24,594 bases of DNA from Eubacterium sp. TM05-53 (GTDB taxonomy: Bacteria; Bacillota_I; Bacilli_A; Erysipelotrichales; Erysipelotrichaceae). Both the position numbers and the translations under genes were made by a program. The stretch's first letter is position 1. Each line of letters begins with the position of its first letter. The notes below the pieces were generated by a model. That model saw only the letters and a program-made list of their open reading frames with translations, was not told the DNA's origin and did no database searches. The stretch covers positions 1 to 24,594 of the forward strand of contig NZ_QSPK01000033.1 of NCBI RefSeq assembly GCF_003436425.1, read 5' to 3'. This document shows positions 1 through 10,508 of this stretch, one piece after another.

Positions 1-76
1 CGTATAAATGATAAAAACCAGAATTATAACAATGTCACCAAATTGCTAGTTAAGCCTTTAATAATTTACCTTTCAT
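1..76 (-). pseudogene. Start of a leftward gene, apparently broken by frameshifts
   Basis: A strong Shine-Dalgarno (GGGAGG, 85-90) lies 8 bases before an ATG at 76, but the frame reads only MKGKLLKA and stops at 50-52. Beyond the stop, the other two frames carry protein-like, hydrophobic coding in sequence: GLTSN, then FGDIVIILVFIIYT to the window edge. If one base is restored in each of two short A and T runs, the pieces join into one plausible membrane-protein N-terminus. I read this as a decayed gene or a sequence with homopolymer errors. The alternative is a genuine 8-residue leader peptide. The family is not recognised, and the gene continues beyond base 1. Confidence 0.35.
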
Positions 77-105
77 AATCTATACCTCCCTCGAGTTGTA
101 CAGAT

Positions 106-134
106 ATAATAACGCAAGCAGAAAACGTTTTCAA
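106..134 (-). promoter_or_regulatory. Sigma-A promoter overlapped by a cre-like operator, for the leftward gene
   Basis: On the minus strand a -35 TTGAAA (129-134) and a -10 TATTAT (106-111) are separated by exactly 17 bases. The palindrome GAAAACGTTTTC (121-132) overlaps the -35. The wider site TTGAAAACGTTTTCTG (119-134) fits the published catabolite-response-element consensus WTGNAANCGNWNNCWW at 15 of 16 positions. CcpA or another LacI-family repressor bound here would block RNA polymerase. This suggests that the gene to the left is controlled by carbon source, which is an inference. Confidence 0.7.
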
Positions 135-142
135 GTATTTTT

Positions 143-196
143 TTACATTTTATTACAATTAATTTTACATTAAATTTACATTTTACATTTCTTACA
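143..196 (-). repeat. Phased TGTAA direct repeats upstream of the cre promoter
   Basis: Six copies of TGTAA on the minus strand (TTACA on plus at 143, 153, 165, 176, 183 and 192) lie just upstream of the -35. Intervals are 10, 12, 11, 7 and 9 bases, so four copies are close to one helical turn apart. They could bind an activator in tandem or act as an AT-rich UP element. The stretch is almost all A and T, so part of the pattern could be chance. Confidence 0.4.
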
Positions 197-212
197 CCCG
201 TTTTCTTAGCAC

Positions 213-249
213 AAAAAAAAATAGCCAAAGTTATAAAACCTTAGCTATT
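213..249 (-). terminator. Rho-independent terminator of groESL
   Basis: On the minus strand an 11-bp stem (239-249 pairing with 220-230, with two G-U pairs) closes an 8-base loop and is followed by a run of T (plus-strand A 213-221). It starts 11 bases after the groEL stop codon. Confidence 0.85.
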
Positions 250-259
250 CATTCAACTA

Positions 260-1876
<1,617 letters not shown>

Positions 1877-1886
1877 TCATTACCTC

Positions 1887-2147
1887 CTACTTACTTACTG
1901 CAATGATATCTTCATCTTTGATAACAATGAATTCTTCGTCATCGATTTTCATTGTAGTTCCTGAATATTCTTTATATAAAACTTTATCTCCACAAGCATA
2001 TCCAGCATCTTTAACATCTGCACCAATACTTGCGACAACTGCAAGTTTTGACTTTTCTTTACCACTTGTCAAAATAATTCCACTTGCGGTAGTTTTTTCT
2101 TCTTTCTCTTTCTTTAATAAAACATAATCATGTAAAGGTTGTAACAT
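1887..2147 (-). CDS. groES: Co-chaperonin GroES (10 kDa)
   Basis: GroES forms the heptameric lid on GroEL and closes the folding chamber. The 86-residue chain is a little shorter than the usual 94 or so. It begins MLQPLHDYVLLKKEKEE and contains the mobile-loop region with GIIL, the hydrophobic patch that contacts GroEL, around residues 23-26. It ends with the usual FIVIKDEDIIAV strand. AGGAGG lies just before the ATG. It is the first gene of groES-groEL and sits directly downstream of a promoter with two CIRCE-like operators. The identification is secure. Confidence 0.98.
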   Translation of the reverse strand: MLQPLHDYVLLKKEKEEKTTASGIILTSGKEKSKLAVVASIGADVKDAGYACGDKVLYKEYSGTTMKIDDEEFIVIKDEDIIAVSK

Positions 2148-2161
2148 AATTCATCCTCCTT

Positions 2162-2188
2162 TTAGCACTTAGCGCTTCTAATTGCTAA
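2162..2188. promoter_or_regulatory. CIRCE operator 1 (HrcA site), downstream of the -10
   Basis: The inverted repeat TTAGCACTT-N9-AATTGCTAA matches the CIRCE consensus TTAGCACTC-N9-GAGTGCTAA at 15 of 18 arm positions. It falls in the groES leader, just upstream of the Shine-Dalgarno. HrcA bound here represses groESL in the absence of heat stress; that is known for the family, not shown for this site. Confidence 0.85.
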
Positions 2189-2193
2189 TTACT

Positions 2194-2221
2194 ATTATAC
2201 TCACTTTTAGCACTGATGCAA
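2194..2221 (-). promoter_or_regulatory. groESL promoter
   Basis: The minus strand has a perfect -10 TATAAT (2194-2199) and a -35 TTGCAT (2216-2221) separated by 16 bases. The promoter lies between two CIRCE-like operators, with the -35 inside the upstream one. Confidence 0.8.
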
Positions 2222-2233
2222 TAAGTTTGCTAA
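2207..2233. promoter_or_regulatory. CIRCE-like operator 2, over the -35
   Basis: TTAGCACTG-N9-GTTTGCTAA also matches the CIRCE consensus at 15 of 18 arm positions and covers the -35 of the groES promoter. It starts 45 bases from CIRCE 1, so the two sites bracket the -10. Double CIRCE arrangements are known in some Bacillota heat-shock operons. Confidence 0.7.
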
Positions 2234-2241
2234 AATTTAAC

Positions 2242-2270
2242 AAAAGAAAATGGCGAGAATTACTCGCCAT
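2242..2270 (-). terminator. Terminator of the ATP synthase operon, overlapping the atpC stop
   Basis: On the minus strand ATGGCGAG (2263-2270) pairs perfectly with CTCGCCAT (2250-2257) around a 5-base loop, followed by a T-rich tract. The atpC stop codon (2260-2262) lies in the loop, so the 5' arm of the stem encodes the last residues of subunit epsilon. Confidence 0.88.
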
Positions 2271-2655
2271 ATACATGAATTCTATTAATTGCTCTTTCCA
2301 ATGATAACTGAGCTCTTTTTAGATTTGTATTTGAATCTTTTTTCTCTAAACGCGCTTTAGCACGTTCCATTGATTTTTTTGCACGCTCAAGATCGATATC
2401 TTTTTTTCCTTCGATCGCATCAGCTAGAATCATGCCTTCATTTTTGTTGAATTGTAAAAAGCCGCCAGAAATCGCAAAGATTTCTTCTTCATCATTTTCG
2501 TTTTTCAAAACAAGCTTACAAGGTACCAAAGAAGCAAAGATAGGCATGTGATTTGGTAAAATTGTAGTTTCTCCAACCACCGTCTTTACATGGATGCTCT
2601 TGACTTCCTGCTTTAAATATTCGCCTTTTGGTGTTACTACTTTAAAAGCAATCAT
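2260..2655 (-). CDS. atpC: F1 ATP synthase subunit epsilon
   Basis: Epsilon is part of the central stalk that links the gamma rotor to the c-ring, and it can inhibit ATP hydrolysis. The 131-residue protein has the N-terminal beta-sandwich (GETTILPNHMPIFASLVP near residues 29-46, and ISGGFLQF near 63-70). It ends in a charged helical hairpin of ERAKKSMERAKARLEK type. Its ATG lies 2 bases after the atpD stop and its Shine-Dalgarno (GGTGA) lies within the end of atpD, so translation is probably coupled. It is the last gene of the operon; the terminator begins inside its coding sequence. Confidence 0.95.
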   Translation of the reverse strand: MIAFKVVTPKGEYLKQEVKSIHVKTVVGETTILPNHMPIFASLVPCKLVLKNENDEEEIFAISGGFLQFNKNEGMILADAIEGKKDIDLERAKKSMERAKARLEKKDSNTNLKRAQLSLERAINRIHVYGE

Positions 2656-2657
2656 GA

Positions 2658-4070
<1,413 letters not shown>

Positions 4071-4919
4071 TTATGAAAGTGCATTTGCACCACCGACAAT
4101 TTCAGTAATTTCTTGCGTGATAGCACCTTGACGTACACGGTTATAGGCAAGTTCAAGGTTATTCTGCAATTCTTCTGCATTGTCAGTTGCACTCTCCATT
4201 GCCATTCTTCGAGAAGCCTGTTCACTTGTTTTACTCTCTAGATAACGAGAATAAAGGATTGATTTTGTAACCATAGGAATCATGTTTTGTAACATTGTTT
4301 CCTTATCCGGTTCAAAAATCATGTCCGCATGCATACCTGACTTCTTTTCTTCCTGAGGTTTAGATACAGGTAAAACTGTTTCTAAAGTAGGAACAAATGT
4401 CAATGTGTTTTTATAGTGCGTATATAAAATTTGAATTTTTGAAATTTCTTTCTTTTCAAACAAGTCTAATGCATCCTGCATACATTTCGATAAAGCATTA
4501 TATACATCATCCTCGTCAAGATCACTTAATACATTTTTAACGTTGTAGTTTCTTTTTGAAATCCATGCAGAACCACGAATCCCTATCATAACTACATGAT
4601 CCTTGTCAGAAAACTCATCCTGTATCATACGATATACATTGGCATTATAGCCACCACAAAGTCCCATATCACTTGTGATCACAAAGATAAAGCTTGGCTT
4701 TCCTTGATTCTCATTCAAATACATTGAATCATTTCCAGCACTACGAAGTACCATTGTGAATAGTTCTTGAAGACCTTGTGCATAACTACGGTTTTCTTCC
4801 ATAATTTGTCTTTGTCTAGTTAATTTACTTGAAGCAATCAGCTGCATTGCTTTTGTGATTTTTTTAGTTGAACTAACGGAACTGATTCGAGCCTGAATAG
4901 CCTGTCTACTCTGTGCCAT
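4071..4919 (-). CDS. atpG: F1 ATP synthase subunit gamma (rotor shaft)
   Basis: Gamma is the asymmetric shaft that turns inside the alpha-beta hexamer. From the ATG chosen here it is 282 residues. It has the N-terminal coiled-coil helix with [15 protein letters not shown], the [12 protein letters not shown] segment near residues 83-94, and the C-terminal helix ending [13 protein letters not shown]. An upstream in-frame GTG at 4928 would add three residues. The ATG at 4919 gives the usual MAQSRQAIQ start and sits 8 bases from AAAAGGG. The start overlaps the end of atpA by 14 bases, so the two genes are probably translationally coupled. Confidence 0.96.
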   Translation of the reverse strand: MAQSRQAIQARISSVSSTKKITKAMQLIASSKLTRQRQIMEENRSYAQGLQELFTMVLRSAGNDSMYLNENQGKPSFIFVITSDMGLCGGYNANVYRMIQDEFSDKDHVVMIGIRGSAWISKRNYNVKNVLSDLDEDDVYNALSKCMQDALDLFEKKEISKIQILYTHYKNTLTFVPTLETVLPVSKPQEEKKSGMHADMIFEPDKETMLQNMIPMVTKSILYSRYLESKTSEQASRRMAMESATDNAEELQNNLELAYNRVRQGAITQEITEIVGGANALS

Positions 4920-6441
4920 GTTGCGCACCCTTTTCTAGTGCATATTGTTTTGCGTATGCATCCAAAGCCTTCTTGATATCCGCTTCTAATTCATCGTCAA
5001 TTGCCTTTTTCATTTCAATTTGATCTAGAACATAAGGATATTCACGATGTACATACTCCAACATTCCTTGTTCAAATTCACCAACTTGATCTACTTCAAC
5101 AGGTTTTAAATATCTATTTTTTGCAGCATACAAAGATAATACTTGTTCAGGCACTGTTAATGGTGAATATTGTTTTTGAATCAATAATTGAGTTAATCTT
5201 GCACCATGATCCAATACGTCTTTTGTACTCGCATCCAAATCTGAACCAAACTTCGCAAAAGATTCCATTTCACGATATTGAGCTAGTTCAAGCTTTAATG
5301 AACCAGAAACCTGTTTCATAGCTTTTGTCTGTGCAGCACTACCTACACGACTTACACTTAAACCACTATCTACACTTGGACGAACACCTTCATTAAACAT
5401 ATCTGTTTTCAAGAAGATCTGTCCATCCGTAATTGAAATTACGTTTGTAGGAATATAGGCAGAAATATCTCCGGCCTGTGTTTCAATAATTGGTAAAGCT
5501 GTTAATGATCCACCACCATAATTCTCATTTAAACGAGCAGCACGCTCTAATAAACGTGAATGTAAGTAGAATACATCTCCAGGATACGCTTCACGTCCAG
5601 GAGGACGACGAAGAAGTAAAGACAGTGTACGGTAAGCTACGGCATGTTTCGATAAGTCATCATAAACAATTAATACGTCTTCTCCGTTTTCCATCCATTC
5701 TTCACCCATTGCACAACCTGCATAAGGTGCAATATATTGTAATGGTGCTGCTTCAGATGCAGTTGCCGCTACAATTGTTGTATATTCCATAGCTCCGTGT
5801 TGTTTTAATTTTTCAACAATTTGAGCTACAGTACTTGCCTTTTGACCAATCGCAACATAAATACATTTTACATTTTGACCTTTTTGATTCAAAATCGTAT
5901 CGATTGCGATTGCTGTTTTACCTGTTTGACGATCCCCAATGATCAACTCACGCTGACCACGACCAATTGGAATCATAGAGTCAATAATTTTTAAACCCGT
6001 TTGTAATGGAACAGATACACTCTTTCTTGTCATTACACCTGGGGCAACACGTTCTACTGGACGTGTTCTATCTGTTTTGATTTCACCTAAACCATCAATC
6101 GGTTGTCCTAATGCATTGACAACACGACCCATCAAACTATCACCAACTGGAACTTCAATGATGTGACCTGTACGTTTTACAACGTCACCTTCTTTGATAT
6201 CTGAATTATCACCTAGTAATACGACACCTACTTGTTCGTCTTCTAAGTTCATGACCATACCATATACATCGTGAGGGAATAACAACAATTCACTCATCAT
6301 GGCATTTTTCAATCCATATACCGTTGCGATACCATCGCCTACTGTTAGGATAGTACCACTTTCATTCATTTCAAGATCCTGGTCGATACTTTGAATCTGA
6401 GCTTTGATTAATTTTGAAATCTCTGCTGGATTTAAACTCAT
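4906..6441 (-). CDS. atpA: F1 ATP synthase subunit alpha
   Basis: Alpha holds the non-catalytic nucleotide sites and supplies the arginine finger to beta. The protein is 511 residues from the second of two adjacent ATG codons (MSLNPAEIS), which is better spaced from AGCAGGTG than the first at 6444. It shows [16 protein letters not shown] near residue 169, the [16 protein letters not shown] segment, and [18 protein letters not shown], whose arginine reaches the neighbouring catalytic site. Length and domains are standard. It follows atpH by about 12 bases and overlaps atpG. Confidence 0.98.
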   Translation of the reverse strand: MSLNPAEISKLIKAQIQSIDQDLEMNESGTILTVGDGIATVYGLKNAMMSELLLFPHDVYGMVMNLEDEQVGVVLLGDNSDIKEGDVVKRTGHIIEVPVGDSLMGRVVNALGQPIDGLGEIKTDRTRPVERVAPGVMTRKSVSVPLQTGLKIIDSMIPIGRGQRELIIGDRQTGKTAIAIDTILNQKGQNVKCIYVAIGQKASTVAQIVEKLKQHGAMEYTTIVAATASEAAPLQYIAPYAGCAMGEEWMENGEDVLIVYDDLSKHAVAYRTLSLLLRRPPGREAYPGDVFYLHSRLLERAARLNENYGGGSLTALPIIETQAGDISAYIPTNVISITDGQIFLKTDMFNEGVRPSVDSGLSVSRVGSAAQTKAMKQVSGSLKLELAQYREMESFAKFGSDLDASTKDVLDHGARLTQLLIQKQYSPLTVPEQVLSLYAAKNRYLKPVEVDQVGEFEQGMLEYVHREYPYVLDQIEMKKAIDDELEADIKKALDAYAKQYALEKGAQHGTE

Positions 6442-6453
6442 CATATCACCTGC

Positions 6454-6981
6454 TTATCTATTAATTGCTTCCTTCATTGCGTCAATCTTCGCAACGACCG
6501 TATTATCCATCACCAAATCATTTGCCTGTACTTTAATACCTGCAATCAAAGATGGATCCACTTGCACCTCTAGTTCAAGTGTCTTATTCATTTTTTTCTC
6601 TAACATTTCTTTCAATCTTGATAATTGATCTTCATCTAGTTTAGATGCACTCGTCACTTTGACGATTTCAATTCTATGTTTCTTTCGATAACACTCTTCA
6701 TAGGCATCACTGATTTTATCAAGATGAGAAAGTTCATTATGCTCATTTAACACAAGCAAGAAACGAAATACAGTTGTATCTAATTCGGATTCGAAAGCTG
6801 TTTGGATGATTTCTTTTTTCTTTACTCGAGGAATACTTGGATGTGCAAGAATTTTAGACAATTCAGACACTGAAGTAATCACTTGCGCTACTTGTTTTAG
6901 CTCTGACATCCAATCCATTTCTTGCTTTGGATCTTGTGCTAATTCAAATAGAGCCTGGGCATAAGGCGTATAATCTACCAT
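6454..6981 (-). CDS. atpH: F1 ATP synthase subunit delta
   Basis: Delta caps the alpha-beta hexamer and ties it to the b-subunit stator. The 175-residue chain starts MVDYTPYAQALFELAQD, the usual helical N-terminal domain. Its C-terminal part includes DPSLIAGIKVQANDLVMD near residues 142-159, the family signature around the conserved I-x-G motif. Its start overlaps the end of atpF by 7 bases, indicating coupled translation. Delta subunits diverge strongly, but context and signature make the call firm. Confidence 0.95.
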   Translation of the reverse strand: MVDYTPYAQALFELAQDPKQEMDWMSELKQVAQVITSVSELSKILAHPSIPRVKKKEIIQTAFESELDTTVFRFLLVLNEHNELSHLDKISDAYEECYRKKHRIEIVKVTSASKLDEDQLSRLKEMLEKKMNKTLELEVQVDPSLIAGIKVQANDLVMDNTVVAKIDAMKEAINR

Positions 6982-7490
6982 TGTTTATCGCCTGCCTGTT
7001 CAATAAAATCTTCCACAAATTGCTTCTGTGTTTCTTCATCCATTTCTTTTTTGATCAACTGACTCGCTGCACTTAAAGCAACATCGCTAATTGCTTTTTT
7101 CATTTCTTTTTGAGCGTCACGCTTCTGACGTTCGATATCTTCATTTGCGTTTTTCTTAATACGCAAAGCTTCGTCATTTGCTTCTTTTATAATCTGCTGT
7201 TTTTCTTGATCCGCATGTGCTCTAGCTGAAACAAGAATGGTATGAGCTTCTTGCGATACATTACGCAATTTTTCATCATACTGATCTTTAACATCTTCAG
7301 CCTGCTTTTTAATAGCTACTGAAGAATCGATATTTTCTTGAATTAAATCTTGTCGTTTTTGAATTAATGTTAGTAATTTTTCCCAAAAGAATTTTTTGGC
7401 AAACATTACAATCAAAAAAGTAGAAATACAAACTAAAACAACATCGGTCAATGAAATTCGCAAATAATTGTCAATATTAAAGTCAATCAT
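6975..7490 (-). CDS. atpF: Fo ATP synthase subunit b (stator stalk)
   Basis: Subunit b anchors the peripheral stalk in the membrane and holds F1 still against the rotor. From the ATG at 7490 it is 171 residues. One membrane helix lies near residues 15-33 (LTDVVLVCISTFLIVMFA), followed by a long, highly charged coiled coil to the C-terminus. A TTG at 7505 opens the same frame earlier, but that would place GGGAGA, 7 bases from the ATG, inside the gene, so I reject it. The gene lies between atpE and atpH in the usual order. Confidence 0.95.
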   Translation of the reverse strand: MIDFNIDNYLRISLTDVVLVCISTFLIVMFAKKFFWEKLLTLIQKRQDLIQENIDSSVAIKKQAEDVKDQYDEKLRNVSQEAHTILVSARAHADQEKQQIIKEANDEALRIKKNANEDIERQKRDAQKEMKKAISDVALSAASQLIKKEMDEETQKQFVEDFIEQAGDKQW

Positions 7491-7508
7491 TACCGATTCT
7501 CCCAATCA

Positions 7509-7763
<255 letters not shown>

Positions 7764-7770
7764 CTATTTA

Positions 7771-8478
7771 TTAATCTTCTTGAATAGCCACTTGCTGTCC
7801 TAAGAAGAACGAGCTTAGTGTAAAGAAGATATACGTTTGAATTACACCTGAGAATATATCAAAATACATATGTAAAAATGGTGTTACTAATAAACCCAAT
7901 AATCCGACTGGCATCAACATTTTAATTAATGTATACACCAACATAGAAATGATATATCCTGCCAAAATATTACCAAATAAACGCATCGTTAATGAGATAG
8001 GCAACGCCAACTCACCTATGACATTTAATGGTGTCAACAAGAACATCGGCTCTGTCAACTCTTTCATTCGCGCTAATAATCCACCTTTTTTAATACCATT
8101 ACCTTGGATCATCAACCACATAGTGACAGCCAATGTCGCATTAAAACTTACATTGCTCGTTGGATTTTGAAGTCCAATCAAACCAATTAAGTTACTTACA
8201 ATCATCATCACAGTCAAAGTACCAAACAATGGAACATACTTCTTTGTTGTTTCCCTTAAGTTATCTTTAATTATGTAAAGTACTAAGTTGTAGATCTCCT
8301 CACAAATATACACAATCCCTTTACTAGCTTTTGAAGGATCTTGTTTTTCAATTTTCTTCCCCGCAAAGTAGAAGAAGAACGCAAAGAAAACACAAATTCC
8401 AAGCCATACAAGAATAGATTGCTGAATCTGTAAAGAGAACTTTCCAATGTGAATGATAATTGCACTTACATCACTCAT
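7771..8478 (-). CDS. atpB: Fo ATP synthase subunit a (stator ion channel)
   Basis: Subunit a forms the two half-channels that load and unload ions on the c-ring. The 235-residue protein has five to six hydrophobic segments. The essential stator arginine is in LTMRLFGNILAGY (Arg166), preceded by the PLNVIGELALPISL segment, and the C-terminal helix includes GVIQTYIFFTLSSFFLG. AAGGAGG precedes the ATG. The start overlaps the end of the AtpI gene by 8 bases. The identification is secure from the arginine motif and position. Confidence 0.97.
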   Translation of the reverse strand: MSDVSAIIIHIGKFSLQIQQSILVWLGICVFFAFFFYFAGKKIEKQDPSKASKGIVYICEEIYNLVLYIIKDNLRETTKKYVPLFGTLTVMMIVSNLIGLIGLQNPTSNVSFNATLAVTMWLMIQGNGIKKGGLLARMKELTEPMFLLTPLNVIGELALPISLTMRLFGNILAGYIISMLVYTLIKMLMPVGLLGLLVTPFLHMYFDIFSGVIQTYIFFTLSSFFLGQQVAIQED

Positions 8479-8839
8479 GGAAATCCTCCTTTTCTTTTAG
8501 TGCATATAACAGGATTGCTCCTTTATTGCACATAAGCCCAACAAGAACTGCCAAAATCGGAAACTCCATTAATTGACAAATGACCAGAACTAGACCATAC
8601 ATAAGATATCTCTTCATATATTCTTGTGTACCTATCTTTTTTCCAGCTACTTCATCTGTTGGGATATTTAAAGCCATTTGAACAATTTTACGATATCCAG
8701 CTAAACCAGTCAGACACCCAATCCAAACCGCTATAAATACTTGAATCATTTGAGAATGAAAAATCATTGCACAAACCAAAGAGCAAAACAAACTAAATAT
8801 CAAAGTATACTTTACTATTTTTTTATTCATTTGCTGCAT
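8471..8839 (-). CDS. atpI: AtpI-like ATP synthase assembly protein
   Basis: AtpI proteins are small membrane proteins encoded ahead of atpB. They are implicated in c-ring assembly or stability, and in some species in ion supply. This one has 122 residues and four hydrophobic stretches: YTLIFSLFCSLVCAMIF, VFIAVWIGCLTGLAGY, YLMYGLVLVICQLM and PILAVLVGLMCNKGAILL. GAGG lies 7 bases before the chosen ATG; a second ATG three codons later is also possible. Similarity within this family is weak, so the name rests on length, topology and its place between atpZ and atpB. Confidence 0.8.
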   Translation of the reverse strand: MQQMNKKIVKYTLIFSLFCSLVCAMIFHSQMIQVFIAVWIGCLTGLAGYRKIVQMALNIPTDEVAGKKIGTQEYMKRYLMYGLVLVICQLMEFPILAVLVGLMCNKGAILLYALKEKEDFHE

Positions 8840-8843
8840 TGTT

Positions 8844-9011
8844 CTACCTCGATTTTTTTATCAATAAAATAATACTTCCAATAATACTGTACATTAAACC
8901 TACAATCACAAATAGCGGCGTAGTATGTAACCAGCCATCAATATTATAACCAATAAGGCCAAATATGAGCATGCTTGTGCATAACATTCCCGAAAAAGCG
9001 TAAGGTTTCAT
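8844..9011 (-). CDS. atpZ: AtpZ-like small membrane protein (ATPase gene 1 family)
   Basis: A 55-codon frame fills the gap between upp and atpI. The product has two membrane helices, roughly residues 7-22 and 33-51, and ends in KKSR. Its core, GLIGYNIDGWL followed by TPLFVIVGLMYSIIG, matches the AtpZ/ATPase_gene1 pattern G-x-x-x-G-x-x-(L/I)-D-x-W...P-x-F-x-I-x-G. AtpZ partners AtpI in some bacteria and has been linked to Mg2+ or Ca2+ entry. The ATG is 3 bases after the upp stop, and no good Shine-Dalgarno is visible, so translation probably depends on ribosomes finishing upp. The gene is short enough for automatic callers to miss. Confidence 0.82.
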   Translation of the reverse strand: MKPYAFSGMLCTSMLIFGLIGYNIDGWLHTTPLFVIVGLMYSIIGSIILLIKKSR

Positions 9012-9014
9012 CAA

Positions 9015-9635
9015 TTACTTCGTACCGAAAATACGATCTCCCGCATCTCCTAAACCAGGAACAATATATCCATGTTCATTTAAATGGTCATCTAATGAAG
9101 CTAAGTAAATATCTACATCTGGATGTGCTTCTTCAACTGTTTTAACACCTTCAGGTGCACCAACTAAACAAACCAACTTCACATTTGTAGCTCCCTGTTT
9201 CTTAACCATATCGATTGCTGCTACACTAGATCCACCAGTTGCCAACATAGGATCTACTACAATCGTGATTGCATCTTCTAAGTTCTTTGGATATTTTTCA
9301 AAATAAGTATGTGGCTCTAACGTTTCTTCATCACGATACATACCAACATGCGCAATCTTTGCGGTTGGAATCAAATCCTGAATTCCATTTACCATACCTA
9401 GTCCAGCACGTAAAATTGGCACAATCACGACTTTTTTAGCCAATTCATAACCTGTGTACTGACAAATTGGTGTTTCGATTTCAATTGGTTTCAAAGGCAA
9501 ATCACGAGTGATTTCATAAACCATTAATCCTCCAATTTCATCTAAGTTTTGACGAAAATCTTTCGTTCCCGTTTCTTTTTTTCGCATAACTGTTAATTTA
9601 TGCTTAATCAACGGATGATCAATAACTTTTAACAT
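9015..9635 (-). CDS. upp: Uracil phosphoribosyltransferase
   Basis: Upp salvages uracil: uracil + PRPP gives UMP + pyrophosphate, in the cytosol. The 206-residue protein is the usual length. It has [10 protein letters not shown] near residues 72-81, the PRPP-binding loop [11 protein letters not shown] at about 127-137, and the C-terminal uracil-binding segment [24 protein letters not shown] lies 8 bases before the ATG. It is the first gene of the operon, with its own promoter, and atpZ starts 3 bases after it. upp upstream of atp genes is a known Bacillota order. The identification is secure. Confidence 0.98.
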   Translation of the reverse strand: MLKVIDHPLIKHKLTVMRKKETGTKDFRQNLDEIGGLMVYEITRDLPLKPIEIETPICQYTGYELAKKVVIVPILRAGLGMVNGIQDLIPTAKIAHVGMYRDEETLEPHTYFEKYPKNLEDAITIVVDPMLATGGSSVAAIDMVKKQGATNVKLVCLVGAPEGVKTVEEAHPDVDIYLASLDDHLNEHGYIVPGLGDAGDRIFGTK

Positions 9636-9661
9636 TTAAATTACCTACCTTTATAGCCATA

Positions 9662-9690
9662 ATTATACCATCCTTGTCCATAATAGAAAA
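9662..9690 (-). promoter_or_regulatory. upp-atp operon promoter (extended -10)
   Basis: The minus strand shows an extended -10, TGGTATAAT, with TATAAT at 9662-9667. The -35 17 bases upstream, TTTTCT (9685-9690), is poor and coincides with the T-tract of the preceding terminator. The TG extension may compensate for the weak -35. Any other promoter for the atp genes would have to lie inside upp. Confidence 0.65.
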
Positions 9691-9727
9691 CACTGAAAGA
9701 AATGGAATCCTCCAAAACTTCCAGTGT
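9684..9727 (-). terminator. Terminator after walJ
   Basis: On the minus strand ACACTGGAAG (9718-9727) pairs with CTTTCAGTGT (9690-9699) as a 10-bp stem with one G-U pair. The loop contains a smaller TGGA/TCCA hairpin, and a short T-tract (TTTTCT) follows. It lies 40 bases after the walJ stop. The T-tract is short, so termination may be partial and could let some dnaB-walJ transcript run into upp-atp. Confidence 0.65.
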
Positions 9728-9767
9728 TATATTATATGAATATTCTGCTTTTTATCATTAAACAATT

Positions 9768-10508
9768 CTAATCAATTGTCAAAATTTCAAACTGCTTTGC
9801 CGCTCTTACATCAATTCCAGAAGGATGTAAGTCCTTTCGCAATAGTACATTCGAAAATGTGTCCAATGCTAGATCTTGCGTATTTGCCTCTTCACTCAAA
9901 TGAGCAAGAACAATATTTTTTGTCTTCGCATTGATCAAAGAAGTTAAATTTAAACTTGAATCTTCATTATTCAAATGCCCATTATCACTCAGAATACGCT
10001 GTTTTAAAAACATCGGACGCTTTGTATGCATCAAACGATCCACATCATGATTACTTTCAAAGATATAATGGTCTGCATTCGCAACATATGGCTTGATTTG
10101 ATTTGGCACATAACCTGTATCTGTTACATACACAAGCTTTTCTTTATCCGACTCTACCACAAACCCAATGGTATGTGGGGAATCATGCGACAAGCCTAAA
10201 AATTGAATACTCAAATCTTTGATAATCAACTTTTGATTCGGTACTACATCATGTTTATCTAACGCATCCTTTAAATCACAATAAGAATACACATCCAAAT
10301 GTTTAAAATGCTTTAACTGCGAAACATGATCCGAATGAGCATGACTAATCAAGACACCATTTGTATCATCAACACAAGCTCCAACCTTTTTAAAGCTTTC
10401 CATCAAATACTTTTTTGTTGAACCACAATCAATCAACAATTGCGTATCGTCATGACGAATCAAACAACTGTTGCCTTTTGAGCCACTACACAATAAATCA
10501 ATGCGCAT
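9768..10508 (-). CDS. walJ: WalJ/YycJ-type metallo-beta-lactamase-fold hydrolase
   Basis: A 246-residue metallo-hydrolase of the YycJ (WalJ) family, linked in Bacillota to cell-wall stress and coordination of replication with division; its exact substrate is uncertain, and nuclease activity is reported for relatives. The start MRIDLLCSGSKGNSCLI is the family hallmark. The metal motif H-x-H-x-D-H is ISHAHSDHV (His56, His58, Asp60, His61), followed by VTDTGY and a late NIVLAHLSEE histidine. The ATG at 10508 follows GGAG with good spacing; an upstream ATG would add three residues. It overlaps the end of dnaB. The usual walRK partners are not in the window. Confidence 0.9.
   Translation of the reverse strand: MRIDLLCSGSKGNSCLIRHDDTQLLIDCGSTKKYLMESFKKVGACVDDTNGVLISHAHSDHVSQLKHFKHLDVYSYCDLKDALDKHDVVPNQKLIIKDLSIQFLGLSHDSPHTIGFVVESDKEKLVYVTDTGYVPNQIKPYVANADHYIFESNHDVDRLMHTKRPMFLKQRILSDNGHLNNEDSSLNLTSLINAKTKNIVLAHLSEEANTQDLALDTFSNVLLRKDLHPSGIDVRAAKQFEILTID

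Noticed and set aside
4920..4928. GTG start of atpG at 4928
   Set aside because: The ATG at 4919 gives the conserved MAQSRQAIQ start and a better distance to AAAAGGG.
7491..7505. TTG start of atpF at 7505
   Set aside because: It would place the ribosome site GGGAGA inside the gene. The ATG at 7490 is spaced correctly from it.
9690..9727. Hairpin before upp as a PyrR-type attenuator or purine/pyrimidine riboswitch
   Set aside because: It lies upstream of the likely upp promoter and follows walJ, so a terminator explains it better. No PyrR-binding consensus was seen.
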